Source: Myotis daubentonii
Taxonomy: Eukaryota; Chordata; Mammalia; Chiroptera; Vespertilionidae
Assembly: GCF_963259705.1 (NCBI RefSeq)
Contig: NC_081846.1
Coordinates: 58,831,205-58,895,204, forward strand
Length of the DNA stretch: 64,000 nt
Reading direction: 5' to 3'
Part shown: in pieces, positions 11,367-21,889 of the stretch
How positions within the stretch are numbered: the stretch's first letter is position 1
How the letters are laid out: every line of letters starts with the position of its first letter
Translations under genes and position numbers: made by a program
Notes under the pieces: generated by a model
What the model saw: only the letters and a program-made list of their open reading frames with translations
What the model was told of the DNA's origin: nothing
Database searches by the model: none

Positions 11367-11587
11367 TTTTTTAAAATATATTTTATTGATTTTTTACAGA
11401 GAGGAAGGGAGAGAGATAGAGAGAGTTAGAAACATCGATGAGAGAGAAACATCGATCAGCTGCCTCCTGCACATCTCCTATTGGGGATGTGTCCGCAACC
11501 CAGGTACATGCCCTTGACCGGAATCGAACCTGGGACCTTTCAGTCCGCAGGCCGACGCTCTATCCACTGAGCCAAACCGGTTTCGGC
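11367..11587 (-). mobile_element. VES-type SINE
   Basis: Reverse-complement VES: A/T-rich tail at the left (tatattttattgatttttta), 'gagaggaagggagag', 'atcagctgcctcctgcac', 'gaatcgaacctgggacc' (B box) and 'ctatccactgagccaaaccgg' (A box). A perfect 12-bp target duplication aagatatttaat lies at 11355-11366 and 11588-11599. Confidence 0.95.
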
Positions 11588-11662
11588 AAGATATTTAATA
11601 TTGATTTAAAAACAATTCCAATCTACATAACTAGAAGATTGATGAAATAAACTATGGTTTCT

Positions 11663-11912
11663 GGCCTAGCTGGTTTGGCTCAGTGGATAGAGCATTGGAC
11701 TACAGACCAAAGGGTCCTGGGATCAATTCCAGTCAAGGAATTGCAGGCTCCTCCCTGGCCTGGGCCCTTGTCAGGGCTCATGCAGGAGGCAACCCATCGA
11801 TGTGTTCTCTCACATTGATGTTTCCCCCTGTCTTTCCCTCTCTCTTCCACTCTCTCTAAATATCAATGGAAAAATATCCTTGGGTGAGGATTAAAAAATA
11901 ATAATAATAATT
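11663..11912 (+). mobile_element. VES-type SINE
   Basis: Starts ggcctagctggtttggctc with tRNA-like boxes, then 'gcaggaggcaacccatcgatg', the CT-rich stretch and 'tatccttgggtgaggatta' before an AAT-rich tail. The target duplication is aataaactatggtttct (11646-11662) versus aataaactatggcttct (11913-11929), with one mismatch. Confidence 0.95.
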
Positions 11913-12224
11913 AATAAACTATGGCTTCTTACACACAATGGAGCAGTATTTAGCCATTAAAAAGATGAAAGATTTATATGCAATTGACATAAAAATATAT
12001 AATGTATAGGTAAGTGAAAATGCAAGTTATAACAAATACAGTCTAATCTCATCTACTTATATAAAAACCCTGGGTGTAACATCACGGCCAGAACCACAAC
12101 CAACTGGAAAGAAGTCAGTCTTGCAGGGGTTGTTTTGGAAATGGCTGTGCCCTCCCACAGCTGTTTCCTGGAGGGAGAGGTTTCAGGCAGGAACCCGCCC
12201 CCGGAGCGGAGTGTGGAAGTGAAA

Positions 12225-13191
12225 AGTGAAATGATTTGTAATGGATCTATTATTGAAGCTACCTTTGGAAATACTATATCTATAGATCAGGGGTTCTCAA
12301 CCTTGGCTGCACATTAGAATCACCTGGGAATCTTTTTAAAATCCTGGTTTCTGGGCCTCATCCTCCGGAAATTCTGTTTCTTTGTTACTAATGTTGTGGC
12401 CCCACCCCATAACAAAGAAACAATTTCTGGAGGATGAGGCCCAGGAATCAGGATTTTGAAAATATTCCCAGGTGATTCTAATGTGCAGCCAAGGTTGAAA
12501 ACCACTGCTATAGATAATATTAAAAATATATCTAAACATGCAATTCCTTGTCCAAAAAAATGAGCATGTTCAAAAATTAAATGAAGAAAATTTGGATATA
12601 CTCGATGGAGATTTTCACACATATTTGAGTGATGATTCTATTGATTACACAGATGATGCTGAAAAGGAAAATTTTCCCATCGAATTTCTTAATAGTATTA
12701 CTCCTTCGGGAATGCCGTGTCATAAATTAAAATCAAAAGTGGTTGCAATCATCATGCTATTGAGAAATCTCAATAGTAAATGGGGTCTTTGTAGTGGTAC
12801 CAGATTTATTATCAAAAGATTACGACCTAATATTATCAAAGCTGAAGTATTAACAGGATCTGCAGAGGGAGAGGTTGTTCTGATTCCAAGAATTAATTTG
12901 TCCCCATCTGACACTGGCCTCCCATTTAAATTGATTCGACGACAGTTTCCAGTGATGCCAGCATTTGTGATGACTATTAATAAATCACAAGGACAAACTC
13001 TAGACAAAGTAGGCATATTCCTACCTGAACCCATTTTCGCACATGGTCAGTTATATGTTGCTTTCTCTCGAGTTTGAAGAGCATGTGATGTTACAGTTAA
13101 ATTTCTAAATACTTCATCACAAGGAAAATTAGTCAAGCACTCTGAAAGTGTTTTCACTCTTAATGTGGTGTACAGGGAGATATTAGAATAA
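12225..13191 (+). pseudogene. Helitron Pif1-like helicase, C-terminal remnant
   Basis: This is the C-terminal end of the RepHel protein, whose helicase domain unwinds DNA during rolling-circle transposition. Seen here: a block ending [13 protein letters not shown], then [14 protein letters not shown] (SF1B/Pif1 motif V region) and LYVAFSRV (motif VI), then ~38 more codons to a final stop at 13189-13191. Coding before position 12288 (…NGSIIEATFGN) is separated from the rest by the hAT insertion. A +1 slip in a run of A's near 12556, and a TGA at 13075-13077 where arginine CGA would be expected, further break it. The whole N-terminal Rep (HUH) part and most helicase motifs are absent. It is a transposon pseudogene, not a host Pif1. 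Confidence 0.9.
12288..12507. mobile_element. Palindromic MER5-like hAT (Charlie-type) element, 220 bp
   Basis: The ends are near-perfect inverted repeats of over 40 bp: left 'caggggttctcaaccttggc', right 'gccaaggttgaaaaccactg'. The similarity continues inward through the 'gggcctcatcctcc' / 'ggaggatgaggccc' arms, so almost the whole element can fold on itself. A perfect 8-bp duplication ctatagat flanks it (12280-12287, 12508-12515). It interrupts the Helitron helicase reading frame. Confidence 0.95.
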
Positions 13192-13228
13192 GTTTAATCA
13201 CTTTATCAGTCATTGTTTGCATCACTAT

Positions 13229-13329
13229 TGTTTTTATATCATGCTTTTGTTGTTTTCATATCATGTTTTTGCTGTTTTCATATCATGTTTTTGTCGTTTT
13301 TATACTATGCCTCTGTTGTTGTTATATCC
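13229..13329 (+). repeat. 22-bp minisatellite inside HeliBat
   Basis: Four consecutive 22-bp units at 13229-13250, 13251-13272, 13273-13294 and 13295-13316, with a partial fifth to 13329. The core word is ttttcatatcatgtttttg. It lies just 3' of the helicase stop codon. Confidence 0.9.
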
Positions 13330-13468
13330 TTTTGTTACTGTTTATTTACTAATAAATTTATATATTATTTTCATATACATTTTACTAATTTCCTTTCATC
13401 TCTCACACTTTTATTATAAAGGGCTAATAGCAATATTAAAATATCTCCACTAATTAATTCACCTTTTT

Positions 13469-13683
13469 AAAAAATATATTTTATTAATTTTTTACAGAGA
13501 GGAAGGGAGAGCAATAGAGAGTTAGAAACATCGATGAGAGAGAAACATTGATCAGCTGCCTCCTGCACACTCCCCGCTGGGGATGTGCCCGCAACCAAGG
13601 CACATGCCCTTGACTGGAATTGAATCTGGGACCCTTGAGTCTGTAGGCCAATGCTCTATCCACTGAGCCAAACTGGTTAGGGC
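13469..13683 (-). mobile_element. VES-type SINE in the HeliBat 3' end
   Basis: Reverse VES with 'cagagaggaagggagag', 'atcagctgcctcctgcac', 'actggaattgaatctggga' and 'tccactgagccaaactgg'. The flanks aattaattcacctttt (left) and aattaattccctttt (right, from 13684) form the target duplication. It separates the Helitron body from its last ~48 bases. Confidence 0.9.
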
Positions 13684-14763
13684 AATTAATTCCCTTTTAA
13701 TGTGCATGAATTTCGTGCACCGGGCTACTAGTTTTGAATAAAAGACATTAGAGAAAAGATGAACTTTGGTTAATTTTTTTTCTATGACTAGGATATTTCC
13801 CTGTTGAGATTTTTAAATTAAACATATATTACTTTTGTAATAGAAAAGAACCATACAAATATTTTTCAAAGTCATCCAATGTAGAATTCATATGAAGCAG
13901 AGTGTATGAAACTTAGCCTTTCAGTGTTAGGAATGCTGAAATAAATGTCACAAGACCCAATATAGTTTTGAGGGACTGTGGCTTTTGCTAAAAATATTAA
14001 GATTTTTAGTATAAGCTTGAAGCTAGACTTACAAGAGATGTAGACAAGATCTGCGCTTAACATCTGAGTAACCCCTCTTTCTCCTCATTCTGGTATAATT
14101 TCCCCTGACCAGACTGTTGTCCTAGCTGAGATGTCACAGAGGTCAGAGATGTTCTCAAGTATTCAATGACTGTGGGAAGGCGACCACTTGGTTTTCTGGT
14201 TTTAATTATTTTATGAAAGATTATAAATATAGGCCATAAAAAATATTATATAACTTCACAAGAAGGACTTATATTATCAAAATTATTTTGAAGGGAAAAA
14301 AAAGTACCACAGAAATGTCAACTCTCCCAAAGTTAATTTATACATTTCATGCAATTTCAGTTAGAATATCAAAAGAGCTTCTCTTAACTAAATTCCTTTC
14401 AGAAGAGCAGTTGTCTGAGAATATTAGAGTTCATTATGAAAAAGTAGAATAGGGAAAGGAGGGCCTGCTTTTCCAGAAATAAAACATACTGTAAAGCCAT
14501 TGTATTCAAGAGTATTTTCTTGACTTGAGAAGAAAGAAAAAAGAATAGACCACTTGGATTGAGTAAGAGAAAAGAAATAAATACAATATACTTGACATGT
14601 ATTTCATTTCAATGTGAAAAATGTATTACAAGTAGTACTGCCAAAAGTGGCTGCTCATCAGAAAAGTATTAAGGTAGATCTCTACCTCACCACATGTACA
14701 AAAATAACTCCAAATATATTCAAGACTTGAATGTAAATCATAAAACAATAACAAGCTTGCAGA

Positions 14764-15014
14764 GCCCTAGCCAGTTTTGCTCAGTAGATAGAGCATTGGC
14801 ACAAGGACTGAAGGGTCCTGGGTTTGATTCCAGGTCAAGGGCATGTACCTTGGTTGCAGGCTTGATCCCTGGCCCTGGTCGAGGTGCATGCAAGAAGCAA
14901 CCAATCGATGTGTCTCTCTCACATTGATGTTTCTCTCTCTATCTCTCCCCCTCCCTAACCTGGCATTGAAGAGGATTAATGGAAAATCAATGGAAAAATA
15001 TCCTCAGGTGAGGA
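14764..15014 (+). mobile_element. VES-type SINE, tail split by a Helitron
   Basis: tRNA-like head 'gccctagccagttttgctc', B box 'ggtttgattccaggtc', 'caaccaatcgatgtg', CT-rich block, and 'tatcctcaggtgagga'. The expected A-rich tail resumes at 15191 after the Helitron. Confidence 0.9.
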
Positions 15015-15190
15015 TCTATAATAATAAAAGTGTAATATGCTAATTAGACCGGACATCCTTCCAGATGACCTTCTGGACAAAGCTGGGGCTGCGAGGGAAA
15101 CCTGGGTCCCAGGTGTCAGAGGGAAGCTGGTGCCAGCAGCCAGGGGAAGGAAGGCCTACTCTTGCATGAATTTCATGCATCGGGCCTCTA
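15015..15190 (+). mobile_element. Short non-autonomous HeliBat-type Helitron
   Basis: Begins TCTATAATAATAAAAG after an A and reads on 'gctaattagaccggacatcc'. It ends with the HeliBat-like hairpin and terminus 'tgcatgaatttcatgcatcg' + 'ggcctcta', followed by T. The final G of CTAG is lost. It is 176 bp long with no coding sequence and is inserted in the tail of a VES SINE. Confidence 0.85.
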
Positions 15191-15859
15191 TTTAAAAAAT
15201 AAAACAAAAACAAAAAAGTTTGTAGAAATTTAGTATATTTATTAACTAAGGGTTGGAGAGCTATATAGCAAAAACAGGATATCTGTAAACTATAAAAAAC
15301 ATATTTGGCTTCATAAAATTAAAATATACTTCAATTGCCAAAAAATATAAAAAAATACTTAAATGCATATAAAAATAATCTGTCACAAGTCATTATTTTT
15401 AAAAATCAACCAATTCCAATTTAAAAATGGGAAGAATATAAATAGGCAACTTAAATAGGCGTTAATCCAAATGACCAATAAGCATATCAAAGATGCTTAG
15501 CATTCAACATAAAGAACCAATAAGCTATTAATTGGCCAATACTAAAGAGTGAGAACAAGTATTTCTTGAGAAATATCTTGTAATAAGTAGCCTCATACAC
15601 TGTAGTTGACTTATAAGGCATAGAGTCAGTGAAAAATCCTAAAGCAAATTCCGAGTACCTGTGAAAAGATCAGCATGTGTAATATACCATAAATATAGAT
15701 GCATATATGGAAAAGTGATATAGTGAAAGGATGGTCACCAAAATATTAATTGCAGTTATCTCCAAATGTTGAAATTTCAGGTGAATTTAGAGTTATTTTT
15801 ATATCTGTTCAATTTTTTTTCCAATTTGTATAATGATAAATCATCAATAAAAATTTGTT

Positions 15860-17395
15860 ACAAAATAAATTCTTATGAAACTCAAAAACCATTTAAATAT
15901 ACACATCTTTAAATGTTCCTTCCCTAATTTCCTGTCTAATTCAAGTTTGGTTGGATTGGTTTTATTTTAATGGGGTTGAGGGAGTGTGGAGGGGGATTAG
16001 AAATGAGTGGACGTGTTCACCAAGAAACAAGGGCCGATTGGGTATCCCTGAATGAGATTCGGACAGAATGACATAATACTCACTAAAAGTTTCCATTTCA
16101 TCCCTTCTCATTCCTATTTTAGTAACCTTTGACATTTGGAGAAACAAAAGCTTACAGTCATTTTTGCTCTTCTCTCTCCCCAGGGCCTTATACAATTATC
16201 AGAGAATATTTGCACCATTGAAAGCAATAACTTCCTCTAACCTGCCTTCTCTTTTCACACCTGGAGTCCAAAAGAAGACCCCAGAATGCAGTGACAAGTG
16301 AGTCTTCTCTTTGAGATTTTATTTAAGATTCATCCTCCTTGTTGCAGTTTAAATTTATGGGTCCCCCCACCCCACCCCAGTATCATCCCAAGCTGAAATC
16401 TGGTCTGACACCATCTACCCGGCTTGCTTATAAAGACTAGTTGTAATGAGGCACAACGTGGGCTACAATATAAGCCTGTGTTACTAATAACAAGTGGGAT
16501 GTACAGCACTGAAGGACAAGAAATGCCCTTTATTCCCATTTACGTTACCGGAAAAATAGACATACATAGAACCAGTGCCATGTTAGGTTTTGTAAGGCAA
16601 TAAAAGTGTTTTGAATTCCTAGGCATCCTACGAATCTCAGTTTTATAAAATGTGGCATCTATCTTCTTTTCCCTCCCTCAAATCTTTGAGCCTCGCACAT
16701 TTAGCCTTGTCCAGAGGCCAGGGAGGGTTCCCAGCATATGCTTACGCAGGAAGAGGGATGCTTGCCTTCTTTCCAACCTTGCCCCCGCACTCTCGTCACC
16801 CAAAGCTGAGAAGCAGAAACACTATACAGATCCTCCGGACCTCCTGTGTGCAAATTCCACAGGAGTTCAGAGTTGTGAGGAGGGTTCGAAGTACACAGAG
16901 AATCAGGAAGCATGCCCTTTCTCCAGCCGACTGTTCCCAAGATCCAATCCCTCTGGTCTCCATGGATACCTTTAACTATGCCCAGAATGCGACCCATCGG
17001 CCTCTGCCCCCATTGTTGGATGGAAAAGCGGTCCAGGCACACAACAGCCAGCACTCTGTTCAGTCATACTTACTGTTGAACAGACGGGTGATCGGAGGCT
17101 ACCAGAATTTGTCTTAGTTTAGTACATGTTTATTGTGTGTCCACTGCTTGCAAGGTTCTTGACTGGTTATAAAGAGGTGAGTAAGCCAAAGTCCCTGACC
17201 AGGACCGGATGGTTTTCTATCAGCATAGTCAGATAAACAGTAAAATAATGAGACATGATAATTACTATAAGAGACGCGCAATCAAAGCTTGATGGAGATT
17301 AGGGAAGGGGCAATTTAGTTATTCTTTCTGAAACAGGAAGTTGGGAAACAGAAGTGGAGAAGAACTTTTGAGATAGGTAACTTTAGAACCATGAT
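15860..17395. other. Intergenic sequence, no gene recognised
   Basis: Two overlapping open frames (16650-17117 and 16652-16975, plus) and one minus frame (16701-17054) are the longest here. None shows a domain, a signal peptide or splice-consistent borders. Three frames open at once points to GC-richer non-coding DNA. Confidence 0.45.
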
Positions 17396-17410
17396 TAAAA
17401 TACAGGAATT

Positions 17411-17667
17411 GCCCTGGCCTGTTTGGCTCAGTGGATAGAGTGTCGGCTGAGGAATGAAGGATCCTGGGTTCAGTTCCAGTCAAGGACAGGTACTTCGGTT
17501 GCAGGCTCGATCCCCAATCTTGATTGGGACACATGCGGGAGGCAACCAATATGTCTCTCTCACATTGATGTTTCTCTCTGTGTGTCTCTCCCCCTCCTTT
17601 CCACTTTCTCTAAAAGAAATCAATGGAAAAATATCCTCAGGTGAGGATTAACAAAAAATAAATAAAA
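17411..17667 (+). mobile_element. VES-type SINE
   Basis: Head 'gccctggcctgtttggctc', B box 'gggttcagttccagtc', 'gcgggaggcaaccaatatg' and tail 'aaatatcctcaggtgagga'. The target duplication is taaaatacaggaatt (17396-17410) versus taaaatacagaaata (17668-17682). Confidence 0.95.
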
Positions 17668-17699
17668 TAAAATACAGAAATATTTGAAGCATAGAAGTG

Positions 17700-18110
17700 G
17701 AGCCCAAAGGAGGGCTGTTTCAGCTGCAAGAACATCACATGCAGAGAGATACACAGCTTACAAGGGCATGGGCAGTGGTGAGAAGTTTTGTGTCAGGAAT
17801 GTGTAGGGCAAACATGGGAAAAGCCTGGGATTGTAAACAGCTCCAGTTTGCGAGTGGCCCTTTCATCTTGTTAAAGAGCCACTATGGGCTTTTTAGGAAG
17901 GGACAGACATAAACAAATTTTTAGAAATAAAGGATTGTCACAATGGGGAGACCCAATCAGAGTAACAGTGGGGTGGGGGGTTGAGTGATTGGTGCTATTT
18001 TGAGTTAGAGAATGTGGTTGAGGAGCTAGAATTCCATCAGGTGGAGATGATGGCAGCCTGAATCAGCCCTGGGTGGAGATAATGGGACAGGTAGGGAAAT
18101 ATTTGTAAAT
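17700..18110. repeat. Ancient interspersed repeat, family uncertain
   Basis: Sequence of the style 'ggattgtaaacagctcc…gagccactatgggctttttagg…' resembles an old mammalian repeat (possibly L2-related) that also seems present at 61400-61800. It cannot be assigned firmly by eye. Confidence 0.35.
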
Positions 18111-19065
18111 AGAAGAGGTTTAACTTGCCAGCTAAGGGTGGAAAGGGAGTGGAGGAAGAAAGCAGCTTTATTGTTTTTGTTGGATTGCAATGTTTGAAAG
18201 ATACTGTTAACGTCTTCAGCTCATGAGACAGCAAGATTTATGTTGTAGAAATCTTAGGAAACTGGGAGACTGTTTAACTGAGTTAGAGTAATTTTGATGA
18301 TTCAGTCATGACCCCCAACACACTCTTTGGTTGATGTAGATGATATTTATAACTTTTGGCATTTTGCATTACAATGAATGAGACAGTTTTATGGAAAACT
18401 GTACCCTAGTATGAAATGGCATGTCCAATTGGCAAAACTATAGAATTCCCGAGTAAGGTATCTCCAAGCAGTAGCATACATCTTCAGGACTGCTTGAGAT
18501 ACCGTGACAAGATGCCAATACCTCATACAGAAATAAGTCAGACATGTCAGGATAAACACAATAGGTATAGAACCACAACAACAATACCAAAATACACATA
18601 GAGACATAGAGCGCTGGCATCTAAAATCCTTCATGTAACAGCAACATATTGAAAGGGGAGAGGACTAATGAACCCCCAAACCAAACATAAACCTTGTCTT
18701 CTTTCTTGATTCCTTTGTACCTTCAGAGTCAAAACAGGCATCTAAATGGGACTATATACAATTACAAATAATGACTAGAGATTCCTAACCGAAGAACGGC
18801 GATTGCTCATTAGTACTTACATTCCTGGGAAAGTCACATATGTCCTTTTGGAAGAGGCTTACATTCTTAAATGTCACAATAGTTCTACTTTCATTTTGAT
18901 CTGATACCCTTTATACTAACTGTCATTTTTATTATTTGGAGGTTTTCTTGAGTACGTTTTTGTGAGTCTCTTCCTATGTAACCCTTTAGAATAAACCAGA
19001 ATGTTTTTGCCTTGGATCAAGCAGGCTTTGGACCACTACCCCATGTCTTCATCTCTCTATGCCAG
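18111..19065. other. Intergenic sequence, nothing recognised
   Basis: Short overlapping frames on both strands at 18389-18634 carry no domain. No repeat is confidently identified. Confidence 0.4.
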
Positions 19066-19069
19066 GAAG

Positions 19070-19232
19070 AACAAGAAACAATTCCAGCTCTCCACTACAC
19101 ACAATCCCAGCTCTTCCACTTACCACATTGGTAACCCTGAGCAAAGCCACCCACTCTCTTTGCACCTCAGTTTCTTCATCTATAAATAGGGATAGTCACG
19201 GTACCTAATTGTGGAGTTTTTTGTGAAGAGTT
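19070..19232 (+). repeat. MIR SINE fragment
   Basis: Shows 'ctcttccacttaccacattgg', 'accctgagcaaagccaccca' and 'cctcagtttcttcatctata' in the order of the MIR core on the plus strand. Confidence 0.7.
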
Positions 19233-19246
19233 AAAAAGTTATTATA

Positions 19247-19980
19247 TCAACAACGAATCAACAAACGACAAGTGCTGGCAAGGATGCGGAGAAAAAAGAA
19301 CCTTCTTGCACTGCTGGTGGGAACGCAGACTAGTACAGCCACTGTGGAAAACAGTATGAATATTCCTCAAAAAATTAAAAATGGAACTTCCATTCAACCC
19401 AGTAATCCCACTTCTGGGACATTTCTTGGAAATATATCCCAAGAAATCAGAAACACCATTCAGAAAGGACATATGTACCCCTGTGTTCATAGCAACACAA
19501 TTTACAATAGCTAAGATCTGGAAACAGCCTAAGTACCCATCAGCAGATGAGTGGATTAGAAAACTGTGATACATCTACACAATGGAATACTATGCTGCTA
19601 TAAAAAAAAGAAGGAACGTTTACCATTTACAACAGCATGGATAGAATTGGAGAGCATTATGCTAAGAGAGATAAACCAGTCAGAGAAAGATAAATATCAC
19701 ATGATCTCACTCATATGTGGGATATAATGAACAACATAAACTGATGAACAAAAATAGGTCCAGAGACAGAGAAATACTGAACAGACTGTCCAACCTCAGA
19801 GAGAAGGCGGGGGGTTGGGGGAGGGAGAGGTAAGAGATCAACTAAAGGATTTGCATGCATGCATATAAGCATAACCAATGGACACAGAAACTGGGCAGTG
19901 GGGGCTTGTCCTGGGGTGTGGGGGTGGGGGGGGTCAATTGGGGAAAAAGGAGACATATGTAATACTTTAAACACTAAAAA
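19247..19980 (+). mobile_element. 5'-truncated L1 3' end
   Basis: Contains the end of L1 ORF2 ('caagtgctggcaaggatgcgg', 'atgagtggattagaaaactg', 'ggaatactatgctgctataa') and a bat-type L1 3' UTR with G-rich stretches and 'gacatatgtaatactttaaac'. The candidate target duplication aaaaagttattata (19233-19246) recurs as aaaaagttaatata at 20005-20018, after a short extra segment. Its first ~550 bases resemble the L1 at 1994-6049 in the same region. Confidence 0.9.
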
Positions 19981-20012
19981 AAGTAATTTACTTTTATGAC
20001 TAAAAAAAAGTT

Positions 20013-20052
20013 AATATATATATATAAGTTATATATATATATATATATATAA
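20013..20052. repeat. (TA)n simple repeat
   Basis: Two TA-dinucleotide runs separated by 'agt', next to the L1 3' end. Confidence 0.9.
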
Positions 20053-20059
20053 AGTACTT

Positions 20060-21030
20060 CGGCCAGTATTTGACATATATTAAGCCACAAAATAATAGTT
20101 GTTGTTATTGTGACCTTTATTGGGGTTGCTTCTTTATTCTGTAATTTTCTCCCCCATGTGGGCAATAGAGCAGTTGCATTGAAATGCATAATTTAAGTGC
20201 ATAATTTAAAATAATTGAAGAATAGATTATTAGCAATTTTTTAAAAAGATACCTCCTCCCAATTTTTACTTTATCCATTGCTGCCTGGTTTCTATCTGCA
20301 TACACCTGGGCTCTGCCCTTGGAGGAGACAAAAACTCAAACTACAGGGAAGCACTTTAAAGCGGCCTAAATAAAGGAAACAGCCAAGTTCCGATGGGCAT
20401 AAAGGCTGTGGGAATCCGCAGGGCTAGATGGTTCCTGGGAAGCTGAGTGCCTGGAAGAGTTTTCGGGTGGGAGTTTACAGTGAGAGAGGGCAGAGCAGAA
20501 CTAGAGGAGGCTGAGATAGCGCTACACGGTAGCCCATAGGGTAAGAGTGTCTTTCAAACTATATTTCCTCAAACCTCTTCTTCCACTTCAGTTTCTCTCA
20601 ATTTCCTATTAACTTCATTATTTAACATTGCATTTAAAATGTTTATAGAAAGGAAACATCCTTAACACACTAAAAAGGTATGTTAGACTTTGTAACTAAG
20701 GAAAAGTGTCCTTCCCTGCCTGTTTAAAAAGAACTATCTTTCTAAAATGAAAATTCAGAAACGAGAAAGAGTTATACCTGCTATGTTGGCATATCACGAT
20801 GGCAGTGAGGAATCATTATTCGCTGGGTGTAAACTTCACGTTTTTGCTTTACAGTTCCAAAACTCTGCATATAAAAAGTACAATAATGGAAACTTTTTGT
20901 AAGTCAAGTCGAATTTGCATTGCCATTGGTCGACTGTGTGCAAGTTATATTTTTTTCACCCAGAGCTCCCTGGAGTTTTATGACAGGAAAATGAAGATGT
21001 CTTTGGCCCTCAGAAGAATTACAAATATTT
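20060..21030. other. Intergenic sequence, nothing recognised
   Basis: The 20290-20540 part is GC-richer than its surroundings but shows no coding pattern. Confidence 0.4.
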
Positions 21031-21032
21031 GA

Positions 21033-21225
21033 GGCAGCAGGAGCCGGGCCTGAGCTCATGCCTGAGATGCAGGTGTCCGGAGTTCCAATTCCAGCCTTCG
21101 CCAGGCTTGCTGAGTGCCCTTGGGCAAGTCACTTAACCTCCCTTGGCCTCTCCTCCCTCACTGCTAAGGTGAGGCTATTAATGTTCAGTTCCCTTATGGG
21201 GTGGTAAGTGCATTAAGTAATTAGA
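21033..21225 (+). repeat. MIR SINE
   Basis: MIR core in order: 'gtgcccttgggcaagtcact', 'taacctcccttggcctc' and 'ctgctaaggtgaggctatta', preceded by a degenerate tRNA-like head. Confidence 0.75.
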
Positions 21226-21430
21226 AAATGAGAGTTTCTTCTTATGTAATCCTTTAGAAGATGAGAGTTTTTCCAAATAATTCTGAAGTGTGTTAGAAAA
21301 CAAAACAAGAAAGAAAACAGAGTGAAAGCCACACAGAGCAGAAATGCAGTTATCAGCACAAAGGATTGGGGGAGACTACCTCTTCATTTTACCTAAGCAG
21401 AAAAAAAATTATTTCAGGACACATGATTTT

Positions 21431-21647
21431 CTCAATATATTTTTATTGATTTCAGAGAGGAAGGGAGAGGGAGAGAAAGATAAAAACATCAATGATGAGA
21501 GAGACTCATTGATCAGCTGCCTCCTGCAGGCCCCACACTGGGGATCAAGCCCGCAACCTGGGCATGTGCCCTTGACTGGAAACAAACCTGGGACCCTTCA
21601 GTCCGCAGACAGATGCTCTATTCACTGAACCAAACCCCAGCTAGGGC
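21431..21647 (-). mobile_element. VES-type SINE
   Basis: Reverse VES: 'atatatttttattgatttc', 'gagaggaagggaga', 'gatcagctgcctcctgcagg' and 'cactgaaccaaaccccagct'. The target duplication tcaggacacatgatttt (21414-21430) recurs as tcaggacacattatttt (21648-21664), with one mismatch. Confidence 0.95.
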
Positions 21648-21699
21648 TCAGGACACATTATTTTCAAATAAAATTCCCACTCTCCTCCTCCTCTCTCTT

Positions 21700-21714
21700 C
21701 CACCCCCCCCTCCC

Positions 21715-21772
<58 letters not shown>
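21700..21772. repeat. (TC)n(AC)n microsatellite
   Basis: A CT-rich run passes into about 22 AC dinucleotides. Confidence 0.95.
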
Positions 21773-21774
<2 letters not shown>

Positions 21775-21889
21775 TACCCATTACTAGTTCCCTCATTCAT
21801 TTCTATTTTAAACTACTTCACATGTGGTCTCAAAATAAGAACCTTCCAAATAAAATCATCAGCCTTAAAACAATGTTTGAAATAATTAG

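Larger units (their letters stand above)
12052..13731 (+). mobile_element. HeliBat-type Helitron, internally deleted, with nested hAT and VES
   Basis: The 5' end starts TC directly after an A (12051). The 3' end is …gggctaCTAG directly before a T (13732), matching insertion between A and T without target duplication. A short hairpin precedes the terminus: gtgca at 13702-13706 pairs with tgcac at 13716-13720. Inside lies a Pif1-type helicase remnant, a hAT element (12288-12507), a 22-bp minisatellite and a VES SINE (13469-13683). Most of the autonomous Rep/helicase ORF is missing between about 12120 and 12225, so the copy is dead. HeliBats are rolling-circle transposons known from vesper bats. 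Confidence 0.9.
11600..13860 (+). repeat. Old L1M 3' region, split by a VES SINE and a HeliBat
   Basis: Pieces at 11600-11662, 11913-12051 ('acacaatggagcagtatttagccattaaaaagatg…') and about 13732-13860 ('acatatattacttttgtaatagaaaag') follow one after another the order of an ancient L1 3' end. The younger elements inserted into it. The assignment is by consensus memory. Confidence 0.55.
14270..15850 (+). repeat. Old L1M ORF2/3' region, interrupted by VES and Helitron
   Basis: Words such as 'atgtcaactctcccaaagttaatttatacatttcatgcaa' and 'acataaagaaccaataag', and the L1-like order of sequences before 14763 and after 15215, indicate a decayed L1 on the plus strand. No usable frame remains. Confidence 0.6.

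Noticed and set aside
12720..13034. 104-codon minus frame
   Set aside because: Antisense shadow of the Helitron helicase remnant.
12538..13077. Helicase frame as a host PIF1 homologue
   Set aside because: It sits within clear Helitron ends and has the RepHel-type C-terminus, with a stop and a frameshift.
16650..17117. Longest open frame (155 codons) in unique intergenic sequence
   Set aside because: Overlapping frames are open on both strands, no domain or hydrophobic pattern is recognisable, and there is no support from splice-like borders. Likely chance in GC-richer DNA.
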